A stretch of 41,852 nt of DNA, from the NCBI GenBank assembly GCA_937140905.1, contig CAKZQO010000178.1, positions 1 through 41,852 of the forward strand, written 5' to 3'. Below are positions 17,613 to 26,622 of this stretch, one piece after another. The DNA is from an uncultured Spirochaeta sp. Lineage in GTDB: Bacteria > Spirochaetota > Spirochaetia > DTKZ01. The stretch's first letter is position 1, and the number at the start of each line of letters is the position of its first letter. The notes beneath the pieces were generated by a model. It did not search any database. It was not told the origin of the DNA and saw nothing but the letters and a program-made list of their open reading frames with translations. A program made the translations under genes and the position numbers.

Positions 17613-18917
17613 ATGATTAACCCTTCCATAAAGACCTTCGTGATCGATACCAATGTGTTCATCCATAGGCCGGATGCCATCCTGAGTTTCAGGGACAATG
17701 AAATCGTCATCCCCCTCTGGGTACTGGAGGAATTGGACCACTTAAAGAGTTATAGCGATGAACGGGGAAGGAACGCTCGAAGGGCCATTCGACTGCTGGA
17801 TGAAATCAGTAGGAAGGGGAAGCTGTACGAAGGAGTAAAACTAGATAACGGGTCGGTTCTCTCTGTGGCTCTCCAGTATGCGAAGGATGCCCCCATCGAT
17901 TTCCCGGCAGATAAACCAGACAACAAGATCATCCTAACGGCCTATGAGCTCCAACGGAAGGGAAAGCAGGTCTTCTTCGTGTCCAAGGACATAAACGCAC
18001 GGGTAAAGGCTACGGCTTTGGGCATTCGGGCAGTAGACTATGAGAAGCAGAAGGTCAATATCGAAAAATTGTATTCTGGGTATACGGAATTGAACGTGTC
18101 TACGGAGGTATACCGCACGGTTCTCTCCGAAGGGGAGATCCCCTGGGGGGAAGAGTTCTTCCCTAACCAATTTGTGGTGATGAAATCGAAAGATGAACCA
18201 GGCCCCCTAGTGGCTCGATACCTTAAGGGAAAGGGGGTACTAAAACGGGTTGCGTTAGAGGCTGCGCCGGTCTGTGGAGTAAAGGCGTTGAACCTTCAAC
18301 AACGAATGGCCTTCGAATTATTACTGGATCCGGAAGTTTCCCTTGTTACGCTAGTAGGAAAGGCCGGTACCGGAAAGACTCTTTTAGCCATTGCCGCTGG
18401 ATTGAAAACCGCGATCGAAGAACAGACCTTCTCCCGAGTGCTGGTGAGTCGTCCCGTAATCCCTCTGGGAAAGGACATCGGGTATCTACCCGGGGCAAAG
18501 GAAGAGAAACTTTCCCACTGGATGCAGCCTCTCTTCGACAATCTGGACTATATCCTCAGCGTGTACAAGCGTCCTAACCTGAAAAATCTCGATCAACTTA
18601 TGGCTAGTAAATACATCGAAATAGAAGCGATCACCTATATCCGGGGACGTTCGTTACCGGGACAGTACATCATCATCGATGAGGCTCAGAATCTTTCCCC
18701 CCACGAAGTAAAAACCATTGTCAGTCGAGCTGGGCAGGGAACCAAGGTGGTGCTTACGGGGGATCCTTATCAGATCGATAGCCCTTACTTGGATGCCAAT
18801 TCCAATGGGTTGTCCTATTTAGTGGAAGTATTCAAGGGTCAGGAACTCTTTGGTCATGTTACGCTACAAAAATCCGAACGGAGTGTGCTGGCAGAGTTAG
18901 CGGCTGAATTGCTCTAG
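17613..18917 (+). CDS. PIN-domain/PhoH-family ATPase (PhoH2-like)
   Basis: This 434-residue fusion has an N-terminal PIN ribonuclease domain joined to a PhoH-type P-loop ATPase. The PIN domain starts TFVIDTNVFIHRPDAI (Asp12 as the first acidic metal ligand) and continues through VIPLWVLEELDHLK and DNKIILTA. The PhoH part carries Walker A GKAGTGKT (249-256), the segment SRPVIPLGKDIGYLPG, Walker B IIIDEAQN and LTGDPYQID. PhoH2-type proteins have reported RNA helicase/RNase activity, so an RNA-degradation role is likely. The chosen ATG begins the PIN domain and lies six bases after a good -10 box. An upstream in-frame extension would overlap the promoter. Its stop lies six bases from the convergent ATPase gene's stop. 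Confidence 0.93.
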   Translation: MINPSIKTFVIDTNVFIHRPDAILSFRDNEIVIPLWVLEELDHLKSYSDERGRNARRAIRLLDEISRKGKLYEGVKLDNGSVLSVALQYAKDAPIDFPADKPDNKIILTAYELQRKGKQVFFVSKDINARVKATALGIRAVDYEKQKVNIEKLYSGYTELNVSTEVYRTVLSEGEIPWGEEFFPNQFVVMKSKDEPGPLVARYLKGKGVLKRVALEAAPVCGVKALNLQQRMAFELLLDPEVSLVTLVGKAGTGKTLLAIAAGLKTAIEEQTFSRVLVSRPVIPLGKDIGYLPGAKEEKLSHWMQPLFDNLDYILSVYKRPNLKNLDQLMASKYIEIEAITYIRGRSLPGQYIIIDEAQNLSPHEVKTIVSRAGQGTKVVLTGDPYQIDSPYLDANSNGLSYLVEVFKGQELFGHVTLQKSERSVLAELAAELL

Positions 18918-18923
18918 GAAGGG

Positions 18924-20612
18924 CTATACCACCAGTTCCTTTTGCACGCTTCCTTTTCGGTTGAGCTCTGTCAGTAGGTTTCTAGCTCCCTGCTTGATCG
19001 CTTCTGAAGCGGTGTTGAATTTGAAACCAATGAATACTCCCAAGCCCGCGTGAATGGCATCGTGCACGAAACCGGTGAGTAATTTTAGGTACGCCGTACG
19101 GTTTGCGGCACCGGTACGATCCTTCAGGATCCAGGTCTCTAGAACAGGGTAGGTTCGAACCAGTACAGAAAGTTGAGTGAGCACCACAGGAAACAGTTTT
19201 TTAATAAGGAGAAAATACCGTTTGTGATACTCCAGGTCTTTTTCTACCAGGTAATGGATCTGCCGGTTCTTGTCTCGAACCCAAACTCCTTTGGAGTTCT
19301 TTCGTTTGGGAATGAAATCGAAGAATAATTGCTGCACCGAGGGGGATACGATGATTTTGGAAAGGGCAAAGTAGAAAAGGATCAATCCCAGCAGGTGCCG
19401 GTCGAAAGGTTCTAAGGCTCTTTCCTGCACCGCCTCGGAAAGGAGGGCCACCATCTTATCATGGATCCGTTTCGATTGGGATCGGGAAGGAGCCATAGCG
19501 AACAACCTACCAGCGTCTTTTAGGGATTCCAGGGATCCTTCCAAAAGGGGAATAACCTCCAGGAGTCGGTTCCGTAATCGATGACGCCGAATCTGTTCAA
19601 TGTACTGGTAGAGTTCTTTTCGCAAGGACTCTGAGAATTCTGCCAGCTTCTTCTTTGCTAGGAACTTGCCAATCGTTGGCGAGCTGGTACTCCGATAGAA
19701 GGCACCGTAGTAGTCCTCCACCTGTCGAACCGCTTCTTTGGAAGCAGGGAGTTTGCGCAAGGACCCGATATAATGCTTGATTAAGTTCTTTCCGTTTTCA
19801 TCGAGGGAAAGTTGTTCGGGGATTTCTGCCAGAAGTTTCTTCTGCAACACTTCGCAGGATTCGAGCAATTTAAGAAGGGTGCTTCCTTCGAGGGAAAGAT
19901 TATTCTGTAGGAGGTCCAGGGAAGGATCGTGAGGTATAAACGCAATATCTTTCACGGAATGGAGCCTAGCGCGGTCGATTTGTAATTCTTCTGGAACGTG
20001 TCGATTGTAGTTTTCGATCACCTGTCGTGGATTGAACCCATTCTCTTGTACGAGGGAATACTTGTTATGCCAGAAGTAGAGTTTTAGATGGGGGGCAACT
20101 TCTATCGCAGCCCGAATGTATCCACCTGCGGATACATGGGAAGTAGGTTCAGCGTTGGTGACGATCACTAGTTTGTCCACATACGCGAGAAGGGCAAGGT
20201 TTTCCTCCTGCCCAATCCCAGCTGGGAGATCGTAAATTAAAAGATCGTACCTCTGGTTCCATCGTTCTCCATCCTGTTGGAGGGCTTTCTGGAGGAGCTT
20301 ATAGGATTCTCCTCGATGGAGTTTCGATCGGGGAAAGAGTAAATCTAGATTGGCGAAAATTGGTTGAATGTAGGAAGGCATGGAAGACTCGGCTCGCTCG
20401 TTTCTTAGCGTATCTTCCAGTGATTCCAGATCCAGAATCGTGGCAATATCGGATAGGGGATCCATGTCAAGCAAGGCAACCCGAATTCCCATCTTGGCGT
20501 AGTAGATGGCCAGGTTCAGCGCAGTGGTAGATTTCCCCACGCCGCCTTTTCCAGATGCAATAGCGATGGACTTTTGCCTCAGGGTATCCAGGAGATCTTC
20601 CTTTATATCCAT
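18924..20612 (-). CDS. MinD/ParA-like P-loop ATPase with long uncharacterised C-terminal region
   Basis: This protein of 562 residues is about twice the size of ordinary MinD/ParA/FlhG ATPases. The N-terminal ~260 residues form the ATPase domain, with the deviant Walker A SGKGGVGKST (20-29), the switch segment LLDMDPLSDIATIL, and YDLLIYDLPAGIGQEE. Residues ~270-562 are mainly helical and charged, with no domain I recognise. They include FLAKKKLAEFSESLRKE, and near the end GLGVFIGFKFNTASEAIKQ. The ATG at 20612 has a GAGGAG ribosome site nine bases away. No ParB or parS-like partner is evident. It could position a cellular structure or act as a regulatory switch; I cannot say which. It is divergent from the acyl-CoA synthetase gene. 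Confidence 0.8.
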   Translation of the reverse strand: MDIKEDLLDTLRQKSIAIASGKGGVGKSTTALNLAIYYAKMGIRVALLDMDPLSDIATILDLESLEDTLRNERAESSMPSYIQPIFANLDLLFPRSKLHRGESYKLLQKALQQDGERWNQRYDLLIYDLPAGIGQEENLALLAYVDKLVIVTNAEPTSHVSAGGYIRAAIEVAPHLKLYFWHNKYSLVQENGFNPRQVIENYNRHVPEELQIDRARLHSVKDIAFIPHDPSLDLLQNNLSLEGSTLLKLLESCEVLQKKLLAEIPEQLSLDENGKNLIKHYIGSLRKLPASKEAVRQVEDYYGAFYRSTSSPTIGKFLAKKKLAEFSESLRKELYQYIEQIRRHRLRNRLLEVIPLLEGSLESLKDAGRLFAMAPSRSQSKRIHDKMVALLSEAVQERALEPFDRHLLGLILFYFALSKIIVSPSVQQLFFDFIPKRKNSKGVWVRDKNRQIHYLVEKDLEYHKRYFLLIKKLFPVVLTQLSVLVRTYPVLETWILKDRTGAANRTAYLKLLTGFVHDAIHAGLGVFIGFKFNTASEAIKQGARNLLTELNRKGSVQKELVV

Positions 20613-20639
20613 AACCCAAAGCTCCTCTATCGGGTAGTA

Positions 20640-20668
20640 TGGCACTCTAGATACTTTTCGGCTATAAT
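20640..20668 (+). promoter_or_regulatory. Promoter of the acyl-CoA synthetase gene, very short leader
   Basis: A perfect TATAAT (20663-20668) lies nine bases before the ATG at 20678. A weak -35-like TGGCAC (20640-20645) sits 17 bases upstream. The leader would be only about two or three bases, and no Shine-Dalgarno is present. Confidence 0.5.
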
Positions 20669-20677
20669 GTACCCGAT

Positions 20678-22603
20678 ATGAAGCGAACAATCACGGCTTG
20701 TCTGGCAAAGGCTGCGGAAGAGTTTCCAGACAGAGTGTACGTTGCCCGCAAGACGGATGCGGGATGGAAAACGTATGGATTCCGGGATGTGTACCAGCAA
20801 GCTTGTGCGCTGGCTACTTGGTTTCGAGCTCATGGAATCGAAAAGGGGGACCGGGTAGCGATCCTTGCGGAGGGAAGCCCCCAATGGGTTGTTACCGAGT
20901 TTGGTGCCCTGTTGGCCGGAGCCATTGCTGTACCCCTTTCGATCAAACTACTTCCGGAAGAAATTGCCTTTCGGTTGAACCATTCAGAGGCAAAGTTCGT
21001 TGCTGTATCCCATCTCACGTTGGAGAAATTTCTGGACGCTCTACCCGAAGTTGGCCACCCCTTACGAATCCTCTATCTAGATGAGACAGTTGAAGAGTTC
21101 TTTCGACAACTAGATCAAAGGGGAGTGGACCGGCAACGGGGATACCTGTTCTTCTCTTCGGTGGAAGAGGGGAGGTCAGGAGTTCTCCAGGCTAGCTCCT
21201 TCGAAGAAGCTATTTCAGAGGAGGATGTGGTAACTATCTCGTATACTTCGGGTACAACCGGTAATCCTAAGGGCATCATGCTTACTCATAAAAACTATTT
21301 CACCAATACTCAGGATTCGGTGGAAATCTTCCAGGTTCCTTACCTTCAGTATCAGACATTGCTGATCCTGCCCTGCGATCATTCCTTTGGTCATACGGTA
21401 GGCCTGTTCTGTGCTGTTTTACGGGGTATTTCCCTATATTTCGTGGATTCCAGGGGAGGAGGGGTAGGGATGGTACGAAACATTCCAATAAATTTGTTAG
21501 AGACCAATCCCGTATTCATCCTTACGGTACCTACGCTTTCGGGGAATTTCATGCGAAAGATTCAGCAGGGAGTTCAGGAAAGAGGGCCATTGGTGAAAGC
21601 CTTATTCAATTTAGGAATCCAGGCAGGTATTAAGTACTATGGGGATGGGTTCAACCGGCCTCCCTTTTCTATTCGGGCGAAATATTTCCTTCTTCATCGG
21701 TTAGCGGATCTTCTAATCTTTCGGAAAGTTCGAAGAATATTTGGGAACAAGATGCAGTTCTTCGTTGGAGGAGGAGCTCTCTTGGATATCCGGCAGCAGG
21801 AGTTCTTCAATGCTTTGGGGGTCCCCATCTATCAAGGGTATGGACTCACGGAAGCGGCCCCGGTGATTTCTTCCAATACTCCCTTCGTCCACAAGTTCGG
21901 AACTGCCGGCAAAGTTTGTCCTTCCGTCACCTGTAAGATCATTCGGGAAGACGGGAAACCCGCAGGGATCGGTGAATTGGGAGAGATCTGTGTCCAGGGC
22001 GAGAACGTCATGAAGGGGTACTACCGAAACGAGGAGGCTACCCGAGCCGCCCTTAGGGATGGATGGCTCCATACGGGAGATCTGGGATACATCGATGAGG
22101 ATGGTTTTTTGGTCGTAGTGGGAAGGGAAAAGGCTTTACTGATCTCTTCCGATGGGGAGAAATATTCTCCCGAAGAGATCGAAGAAGCGATACAGTCTCT
22201 TTCACCTTTCGTTTCTCAGATCATGCTCTACAACGATCATCGGAAGTACACTTCCGCTTTGGTGGTATTGGACGAGGGGGCGGTGCGCAACTTCGTGGCA
22301 CAGGAAAAGATCCAGTCCGAAATTTTCCTTTTGGACCGAATCACCGAATCCATCCTTTCCTTGAAGAGAGATCCCTACTATGGAAAGAGGTTTCCTTCCT
22401 ACTGGTTACCCGTTACCTTTGCTATCCTTCCAGAGCCATTTACCGAACAGAATCGGATGATCAATTCCACCCTCAAGATGGTCCGGTACCGCATTGTAGA
22501 GGCCTATCGGGATACCATAGAATACCTCTATACCGAGGAAGGATCTCGTCCCAAGAATCCACGGAACCTTGAAATCCTGAAGCGTTACCTCGATGGACGG
22601 TGA
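20678..22603 (+). CDS. Long-chain acyl-CoA synthetase / AMP-binding enzyme
   Basis: This 641-residue ANL-superfamily enzyme activates a fatty acid through an acyl-adenylate and transfers it to CoA. Motifs in order: the P-loop ISYTSGTTGNPKGIMLTHKN (near residue 190), IYQGYGLTEAAPVIS, GWLHTGDLGYIDEDGFL, and a C-terminal ISSDGEKYSPEEIEE lysine region. It has the length and shape of FadD15-like bacterial enzymes. Fatty acids from the environment would be activated for lipid synthesis, as spirochaetes often scavenge them, but this role is an inference. The start lies nine bases after TATAAT. The stop is one base from the convergent aspartate kinase stop. Confidence 0.93.
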   Translation: MKRTITACLAKAAEEFPDRVYVARKTDAGWKTYGFRDVYQQACALATWFRAHGIEKGDRVAILAEGSPQWVVTEFGALLAGAIAVPLSIKLLPEEIAFRLNHSEAKFVAVSHLTLEKFLDALPEVGHPLRILYLDETVEEFFRQLDQRGVDRQRGYLFFSSVEEGRSGVLQASSFEEAISEEDVVTISYTSGTTGNPKGIMLTHKNYFTNTQDSVEIFQVPYLQYQTLLILPCDHSFGHTVGLFCAVLRGISLYFVDSRGGGVGMVRNIPINLLETNPVFILTVPTLSGNFMRKIQQGVQERGPLVKALFNLGIQAGIKYYGDGFNRPPFSIRAKYFLLHRLADLLIFRKVRRIFGNKMQFFVGGGALLDIRQQEFFNALGVPIYQGYGLTEAAPVISSNTPFVHKFGTAGKVCPSVTCKIIREDGKPAGIGELGEICVQGENVMKGYYRNEEATRAALRDGWLHTGDLGYIDEDGFLVVVGREKALLISSDGEKYSPEEIEEAIQSLSPFVSQIMLYNDHRKYTSALVVLDEGAVRNFVAQEKIQSEIFLLDRITESILSLKRDPYYGKRFPSYWLPVTFAILPEPFTEQNRMINSTLKMVRYRIVEAYRDTIEYLYTEEGSRPKNPRNLEILKRYLDGR

Positions 22604-22604
22604 T

Positions 22605-23945
22605 TTATGTTTCGAAGAACTCCCGATGCAGGAGTCGAATGGCCTCCTCGCTGTTTTCTTCTTCCACCACTAGAGATAAATTAATGTGAGATCCACCGTA
22701 ACTGATCAATTTTACGGGGATGGTACGGAGAGCAGTAAATGCTCGGATGAACCATTCTCCATCGTCCCAGATGTTCTTGCCCACCAGGCATAGGATGGCA
22801 CGGTTTCGACGAACATCGACCTCGCCATATTGTTGAAGTTCATGGGTGATTTCCTTCAATCTACTGGTGTTGTCCACGCTCATGGTAACCGATACTTCCG
22901 AGGTGGCGATGAGGTCTACTGGAGTTCTGTGTTTTTCGAAGATGGAGAAGATTTTGCTCAAGAATCCATAGGCGTTCAACATCCGGGAAGAAACCACATT
23001 AATCAAGGTGATGGATTTCTTGGCCGCAATGGCTCGTAAACCCGATGACTCCACATCGGGGAGTATCACTGTACCCGGATGATCAGGGTTATGGGTATTC
23101 TTAACCCACACAGGAATTTTCTGCTCGATGGCTGGTTGTATGGAGGAAGGATGCACAACTTTCGCTCCGAAATACGCTAATTCGGCCGCTTCCTGGTAGC
23201 TGATTTCAGGGATGCTGCGGGCGCTAGGGATCACACGAGGGTCAGTAGTCATGATTCCGTTCACATCGGTCCAGATCTCCACAGAGGAAGCACCGATGGC
23301 TGCCCCAATCAGGGTGGCGGAGTAATCGGAGCCCCCTCTTCCAAGGGTAGTGGTGACTCCTTCTGCTGTAGAACCTATGAACCCTTGGCAAACGATGATT
23401 TTACCCGGAACAGGCTTCAAGTGTTTTTTCGCTAGCTTTCGGATTTCCCTCATCAGGGGGGTGGCATTGGAGAAAGAGTCGTCGGTTCGCATGAAGAGGC
23501 GAGAATCCACGAACTCGGCTGGGATGCCCCGCTCTTTTGCCCGATAAGCGATGAGGGTAGTGGACAACAGTTCTCCGAAAGCCAGGATCGTATCCAGGGT
23601 TCGCTTGGAACATTCTTTTAAGAGGGTCACTCCCTTCACGAGAGAGTACAGCTCTTGCTTATACGTATCCAGTCGCTTCGTGGCTTCCTCCAGGTTGGAA
23701 CCCGTGAGAAACTCCTTCGCTACATTCGTATGTCGTTTCATGATTTCTTCCAAAAGAACTTGAGCGGTTTCCCCATCCCCATCTGCGGCCGCCGCAGATA
23801 GTTTGATCAATGTGTCGGTGATCTTGGACATGGCCGAGGCTACTAGGATAGGGGCATCGTTGATGCGGTTATAGGTGATATCCAGGGCGCGATCCATCAT
23901 CGTGGCATTCTGAACCGAAGTGCCTCCGAACTTGAGAACGATCAT
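22605..23945 (-). CDS. lysC: Aspartate kinase
   Basis: It phosphorylates aspartate in the first committed step to lysine, threonine and methionine. The 446-residue monofunctional enzyme starts MIVLKFGGTSVQNATMMDR. It contains FGELLSTTLIAYRAKERGI, FVDSRLFMRTDD, TTLGRGGSDYSATLIGAAI and VEIWTDVNGIMTTDPRV. Two ACT-type regulatory repeats occupy the C-terminus (about 305-446; NVVSSRMLNAYGFLSKIFS and SYGGSHINLSLVVEEEN), implying feedback control by amino acids. There is no fused homoserine dehydrogenase. A good ribosome site (GGAGGA) precedes the start. It appears monocistronic. Confidence 0.95.
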   Translation of the reverse strand: MIVLKFGGTSVQNATMMDRALDITYNRINDAPILVASAMSKITDTLIKLSAAAADGDGETAQVLLEEIMKRHTNVAKEFLTGSNLEEATKRLDTYKQELYSLVKGVTLLKECSKRTLDTILAFGELLSTTLIAYRAKERGIPAEFVDSRLFMRTDDSFSNATPLMREIRKLAKKHLKPVPGKIIVCQGFIGSTAEGVTTTLGRGGSDYSATLIGAAIGASSVEIWTDVNGIMTTDPRVIPSARSIPEISYQEAAELAYFGAKVVHPSSIQPAIEQKIPVWVKNTHNPDHPGTVILPDVESSGLRAIAAKKSITLINVVSSRMLNAYGFLSKIFSIFEKHRTPVDLIATSEVSVTMSVDNTSRLKEITHELQQYGEVDVRRNRAILCLVGKNIWDDGEWFIRAFTALRTIPVKLISYGGSHINLSLVVEEENSEEAIRLLHREFFET

Positions 23946-23980
23946 CGTCTTCCTCCGATGGAATTTGTATATTTAGCAGG

Positions 23981-24009
23981 AGAATCGCATATTTATGCAG
24001 TAATGTCAA
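23981..24009 (-). promoter_or_regulatory. Candidate promoter of the aspartate kinase gene
   Basis: Minus strand: a consensus TTGACA (24009-24004), a 17-base spacer and a poor -10, GATTCT (23986-23981). A perfect palindromic GCATATTTATGC (23987-23998) lies in the spacer and could be an operator. The weak -10 keeps confidence low. Confidence 0.35.
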
Positions 24010-24022
24010 TGGTGAGCGTCCC

Positions 24023-24051
24023 TTGACCCCTCGGGAAGCTTCCTGTATGTA
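24023..24051 (+). promoter_or_regulatory. Promoter of the DinG-type helicase gene, likely leaderless
   Basis: TTGACC (24023-24028), a 17-base spacer and TATGTA (24046-24051), preceded by TG. The ATG at 24059 lies seven bases beyond the -10 box. No Shine-Dalgarno precedes it. If correct, the in-frame TTG at 24023 is part of the -35 box and not a start codon. Confidence 0.5.
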
Positions 24052-24058
24052 TAGCCCG

Positions 24059-26557
24059 ATGAAGGCGGGAAAAAGAGCCAAAATAGAGGAACGGTTTTAT
24101 CCGAATGTAGTGGCTCGTCTGCGCCAGGAAATCGAAGAAGCGGGAGGAAGAGAAGTCCTCTGTACTGGAAAAGTCGATTCTGAGGGAAGGGTAGTTTCTG
24201 TCCAAGCAGTAGCCCATGGAAACGAAACCGCTGTACCAGCCCTGTATCCCTACATGGAACGGGGAGACGTAGTGATTCATAACCATCCAGGCGGACGATT
24301 GTTTCCTAGTGATGCGGACATTGGAGTTGCCTCCCGATTGGGGAATGAAGGAATTGGATTCTTTATCATAGACAATGCCGTCCAACATCTGTATGTGGTT
24401 GCCGAACCCGTTCCAGTGGCAGAACGAGTCTTGTTGAACCTTGAAGAGCTTAAGAAAGTTCTTCAGCCTAACGGTGAACTGTCGAAAACCATCCCTTTCT
24501 ATGAACCTAGACCTGTACAGGAGAAAATGCTAGAAGCAGTGGGAAAGGCATTCAATGATGGAGGAATCTGCATCGTGGAAGCCGGCACAGGGGTAGGAAA
24601 GTCCCTTGCCTATCTACTTCCTGCAGTGGAATGGGTAACCCACAACGATGAACGGGTTGTGATTTCTACTGCTACTATAAATTTGCAGGAGCAACTATAC
24701 GAAAAGGATCTACCCTTAGTACTCAAGCTTCTCCATTCGGATGTACCGGTAGCTTTGGTGAAGGGACGGGGTAACTACCTATGCTGGACTCGGTTGGAAG
24801 AAATTCGGGAGGAAGCAACCCTGTTTGAGGAGGATCTTTCCCCTTGGGATACTCTACGGGCCTGGGCCGAGACCAGCCCGACAGGAGCTCGTTCGGATCT
24901 ACCCTTTCCAATAGAGGATTCCCTCTGGGGCCAGGTCTGTTCGGAGTCGGACATCTGCACTGGTCTTCGGTGTCCCAATCGGGAACGATGTTTTTTTTTA
25001 CGGGCTCGAAAGCAGGCAGCCTCTGCAAAGCTCCTCGTGGTGAACCACCATCTCCTATTCTCAGATCTTGCCTTTCGTATCCAGGGAATCGGATTCGAAA
25101 GCGCAGCTGTGCTTCCCCCCTTTCGAAAGGTCGTGTTCGATGAAGCTCATAATATCGAGCATAGTGCAACGAGTCTTTTTTCCGAGACCTTGAATCGGTT
25201 TCTCGTGTTTCGGGTATTGTATCGGTTACTGCGAACCAAAGGAGTACGGCGGTTTGGTCTAGCGGTAAAACTCTCCAATCGTGGAGCTTCGGGCACTCTC
25301 ATCGTTCGGATGAGCGAAGAGGTAATGCGGGTTAGGGATGCGTACCTTAGTCTTGAACAGGAGGCTCTTCAATTGATAGGAGAGGGAGGATCCTTTCGGA
25401 TCTCTTCAGATCTGGAAAGTGATTCGTCACTAAATATAGAAGAATTCTTTGAGAGTCTCGGAACTTTCCAACGAGCAGCTCTCTCCCTAGCCGAGACTCT
25501 AGAAGAGATCCTTCAGTCCCTTTCCGAGGAAGATGCGGAAACCCCTGAAGCGTACGAAGGAAGAATGATCCTCCACCGCCTAGAGCGGATGGCTAGCCTA
25601 TGTCAACAATTTCGTTCCTTTTCCGAAAATCGGGATCGGGTTCTCTGGGGGGAACGAAGACGCTTGGGCACCGGAGATTCGATTGTCGAGTTTCACTCAA
25701 CCCCCTTGGATATTACTCAGATCATGCAGGAAGCGGTGTATGAACCCTTCGATACGGTAGTGTTTACGAGCGCAACCCTTACGGTGAATCGAAGCTTTAC
25801 TTTTTGGAAAGGAAGGGTAGGATTAACCGAGAACTCAGCTCGTTCCCTCAACGAGTACCGGTTCGACTCCCCCTTCGATTATCGAAACCGTGTGTTGATT
25901 GGGGTTCCCACTGATGCTCCTTCTCCAGACTCCGAAGATTACATTACTTTTCTCCATGCCTTTATGGTAGAAGCCTGTCAATTGACCGAGGGCCGGGCTT
26001 TGGTGCTGTTTACTTCTTACGATACCCTCTCAAAGGTCTATGCACTGGTAAAACCACAGCTTGCCTTGAAGGGCATCAGTACCTACCGACAAGGGGATGA
26101 GGAGCGAAGCAGGCTTCTCAAGCGTTTCAATGAGGAGGTGAGCAGTGTGCTATTCGCTACCGATAGTTTTTGGGAAGGGATCGATGCGCCTGGAGAGACC
26201 CTAGAAATGGTGGTGCTCTGTCGTCTACCCTTCAAAGTCCCCACTGATCCCGTTCAGGTAGCCCGAATGGAAGCGATACAAGCCAAAGGAGGGAACCCCT
26301 TTTTAGAATTGTCCTTGCCTGAGGCAGTGATGAAGCTACGTCAAGGGTTTGGACGGTTGATGAGACGAACCACCGATCGGGGTATTGTCCTGATTCCTGA
26401 TGTGCGAGTGGTGAAAAAGAGTTATGGTAAACTCTTCCTTTCTTCCCTCCCGGAAACGTGCCGTTCGTTGAAAGCTACGAAGGATCTATTGATTGATCTA
26501 GAGAACTTCCTCGCCCGGCTGTCTATTCTAAAAAATCCGCCACTTCAATCACCTTAA
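24059..26557 (+). CDS. DinG-type iron-sulfur DNA helicase with N-terminal JAMM/RadC-like domain
   Basis: This 832-residue XPD/DinG-family 5'-3' helicase has an unusual front end. Residues ~10-120 form a JAMM/MPN-like domain with Glu32 (REVLCTG), His74 and His76 in VVIHNHPGG, then Ser84 and Asp87 (HxH-x7-S-x2-D), which is the complete metal-ligand signature. The helicase part has Walker A AGTGVGKS (175-182) and VVFDEAHNIEHSA (DEAH 361-364). Its Fe-S cysteines are Cys242, Cys300, Cys305 and Cys311, with the C-x4-C-x5-C spacing of E. coli DinG. Near the end are FATDSFWEGIDAPGE and QGFGRLMRR. In many Firmicutes DinG carries an exonuclease domain at this position instead. Two other in-frame start codons (24023 TTG, 24047 ATG) are possible. 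The partner or substrate of the JAMM domain is unknown. Confidence 0.9.
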   Translation: MKAGKRAKIEERFYPNVVARLRQEIEEAGGREVLCTGKVDSEGRVVSVQAVAHGNETAVPALYPYMERGDVVIHNHPGGRLFPSDADIGVASRLGNEGIGFFIIDNAVQHLYVVAEPVPVAERVLLNLEELKKVLQPNGELSKTIPFYEPRPVQEKMLEAVGKAFNDGGICIVEAGTGVGKSLAYLLPAVEWVTHNDERVVISTATINLQEQLYEKDLPLVLKLLHSDVPVALVKGRGNYLCWTRLEEIREEATLFEEDLSPWDTLRAWAETSPTGARSDLPFPIEDSLWGQVCSESDICTGLRCPNRERCFFLRARKQAASAKLLVVNHHLLFSDLAFRIQGIGFESAAVLPPFRKVVFDEAHNIEHSATSLFSETLNRFLVFRVLYRLLRTKGVRRFGLAVKLSNRGASGTLIVRMSEEVMRVRDAYLSLEQEALQLIGEGGSFRISSDLESDSSLNIEEFFESLGTFQRAALSLAETLEEILQSLSEEDAETPEAYEGRMILHRLERMASLCQQFRSFSENRDRVLWGERRRLGTGDSIVEFHSTPLDITQIMQEAVYEPFDTVVFTSATLTVNRSFTFWKGRVGLTENSARSLNEYRFDSPFDYRNRVLIGVPTDAPSPDSEDYITFLHAFMVEACQLTEGRALVLFTSYDTLSKVYALVKPQLALKGISTYRQGDEERSRLLKRFNEEVSSVLFATDSFWEGIDAPGETLEMVVLCRLPFKVPTDPVQVARMEAIQAKGGNPFLELSLPEAVMKLRQGFGRLMRRTTDRGIVLIPDVRVVKKSYGKLFLSSLPETCRSLKATKDLLIDLENFLARLSILKNPPLQSP

Positions 26558-26574
26558 CAATCAACACTGATGGA

Positions 26575-26602
26575 CAAAAAAACCGCTCCTCCTAGGAGCG
26601 GC
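26575..26602 (-). terminator. Intrinsic terminator of groES
   Basis: CCGCTCC and GGAGCGG (26583-26601 on the plus strand) form a tight stem. The adjoining A-run at 26575-26582 is a T-run on the minus strand, directly after the groES stop. A classic rho-independent terminator for the minus-strand message. Confidence 0.85.
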
Positions 26603-26622
26603 CTCACAGACGCTGATCTGTT

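Noticed and set aside
24023-24058. TTG at 24023 or ATG at 24047 as start of the DinG-type helicase
   Set aside because: The TTG belongs to a likely -35 box and the ATG at 24047 lies within the -10 box. The ATG at 24059 is best placed, although the choice is not certain.
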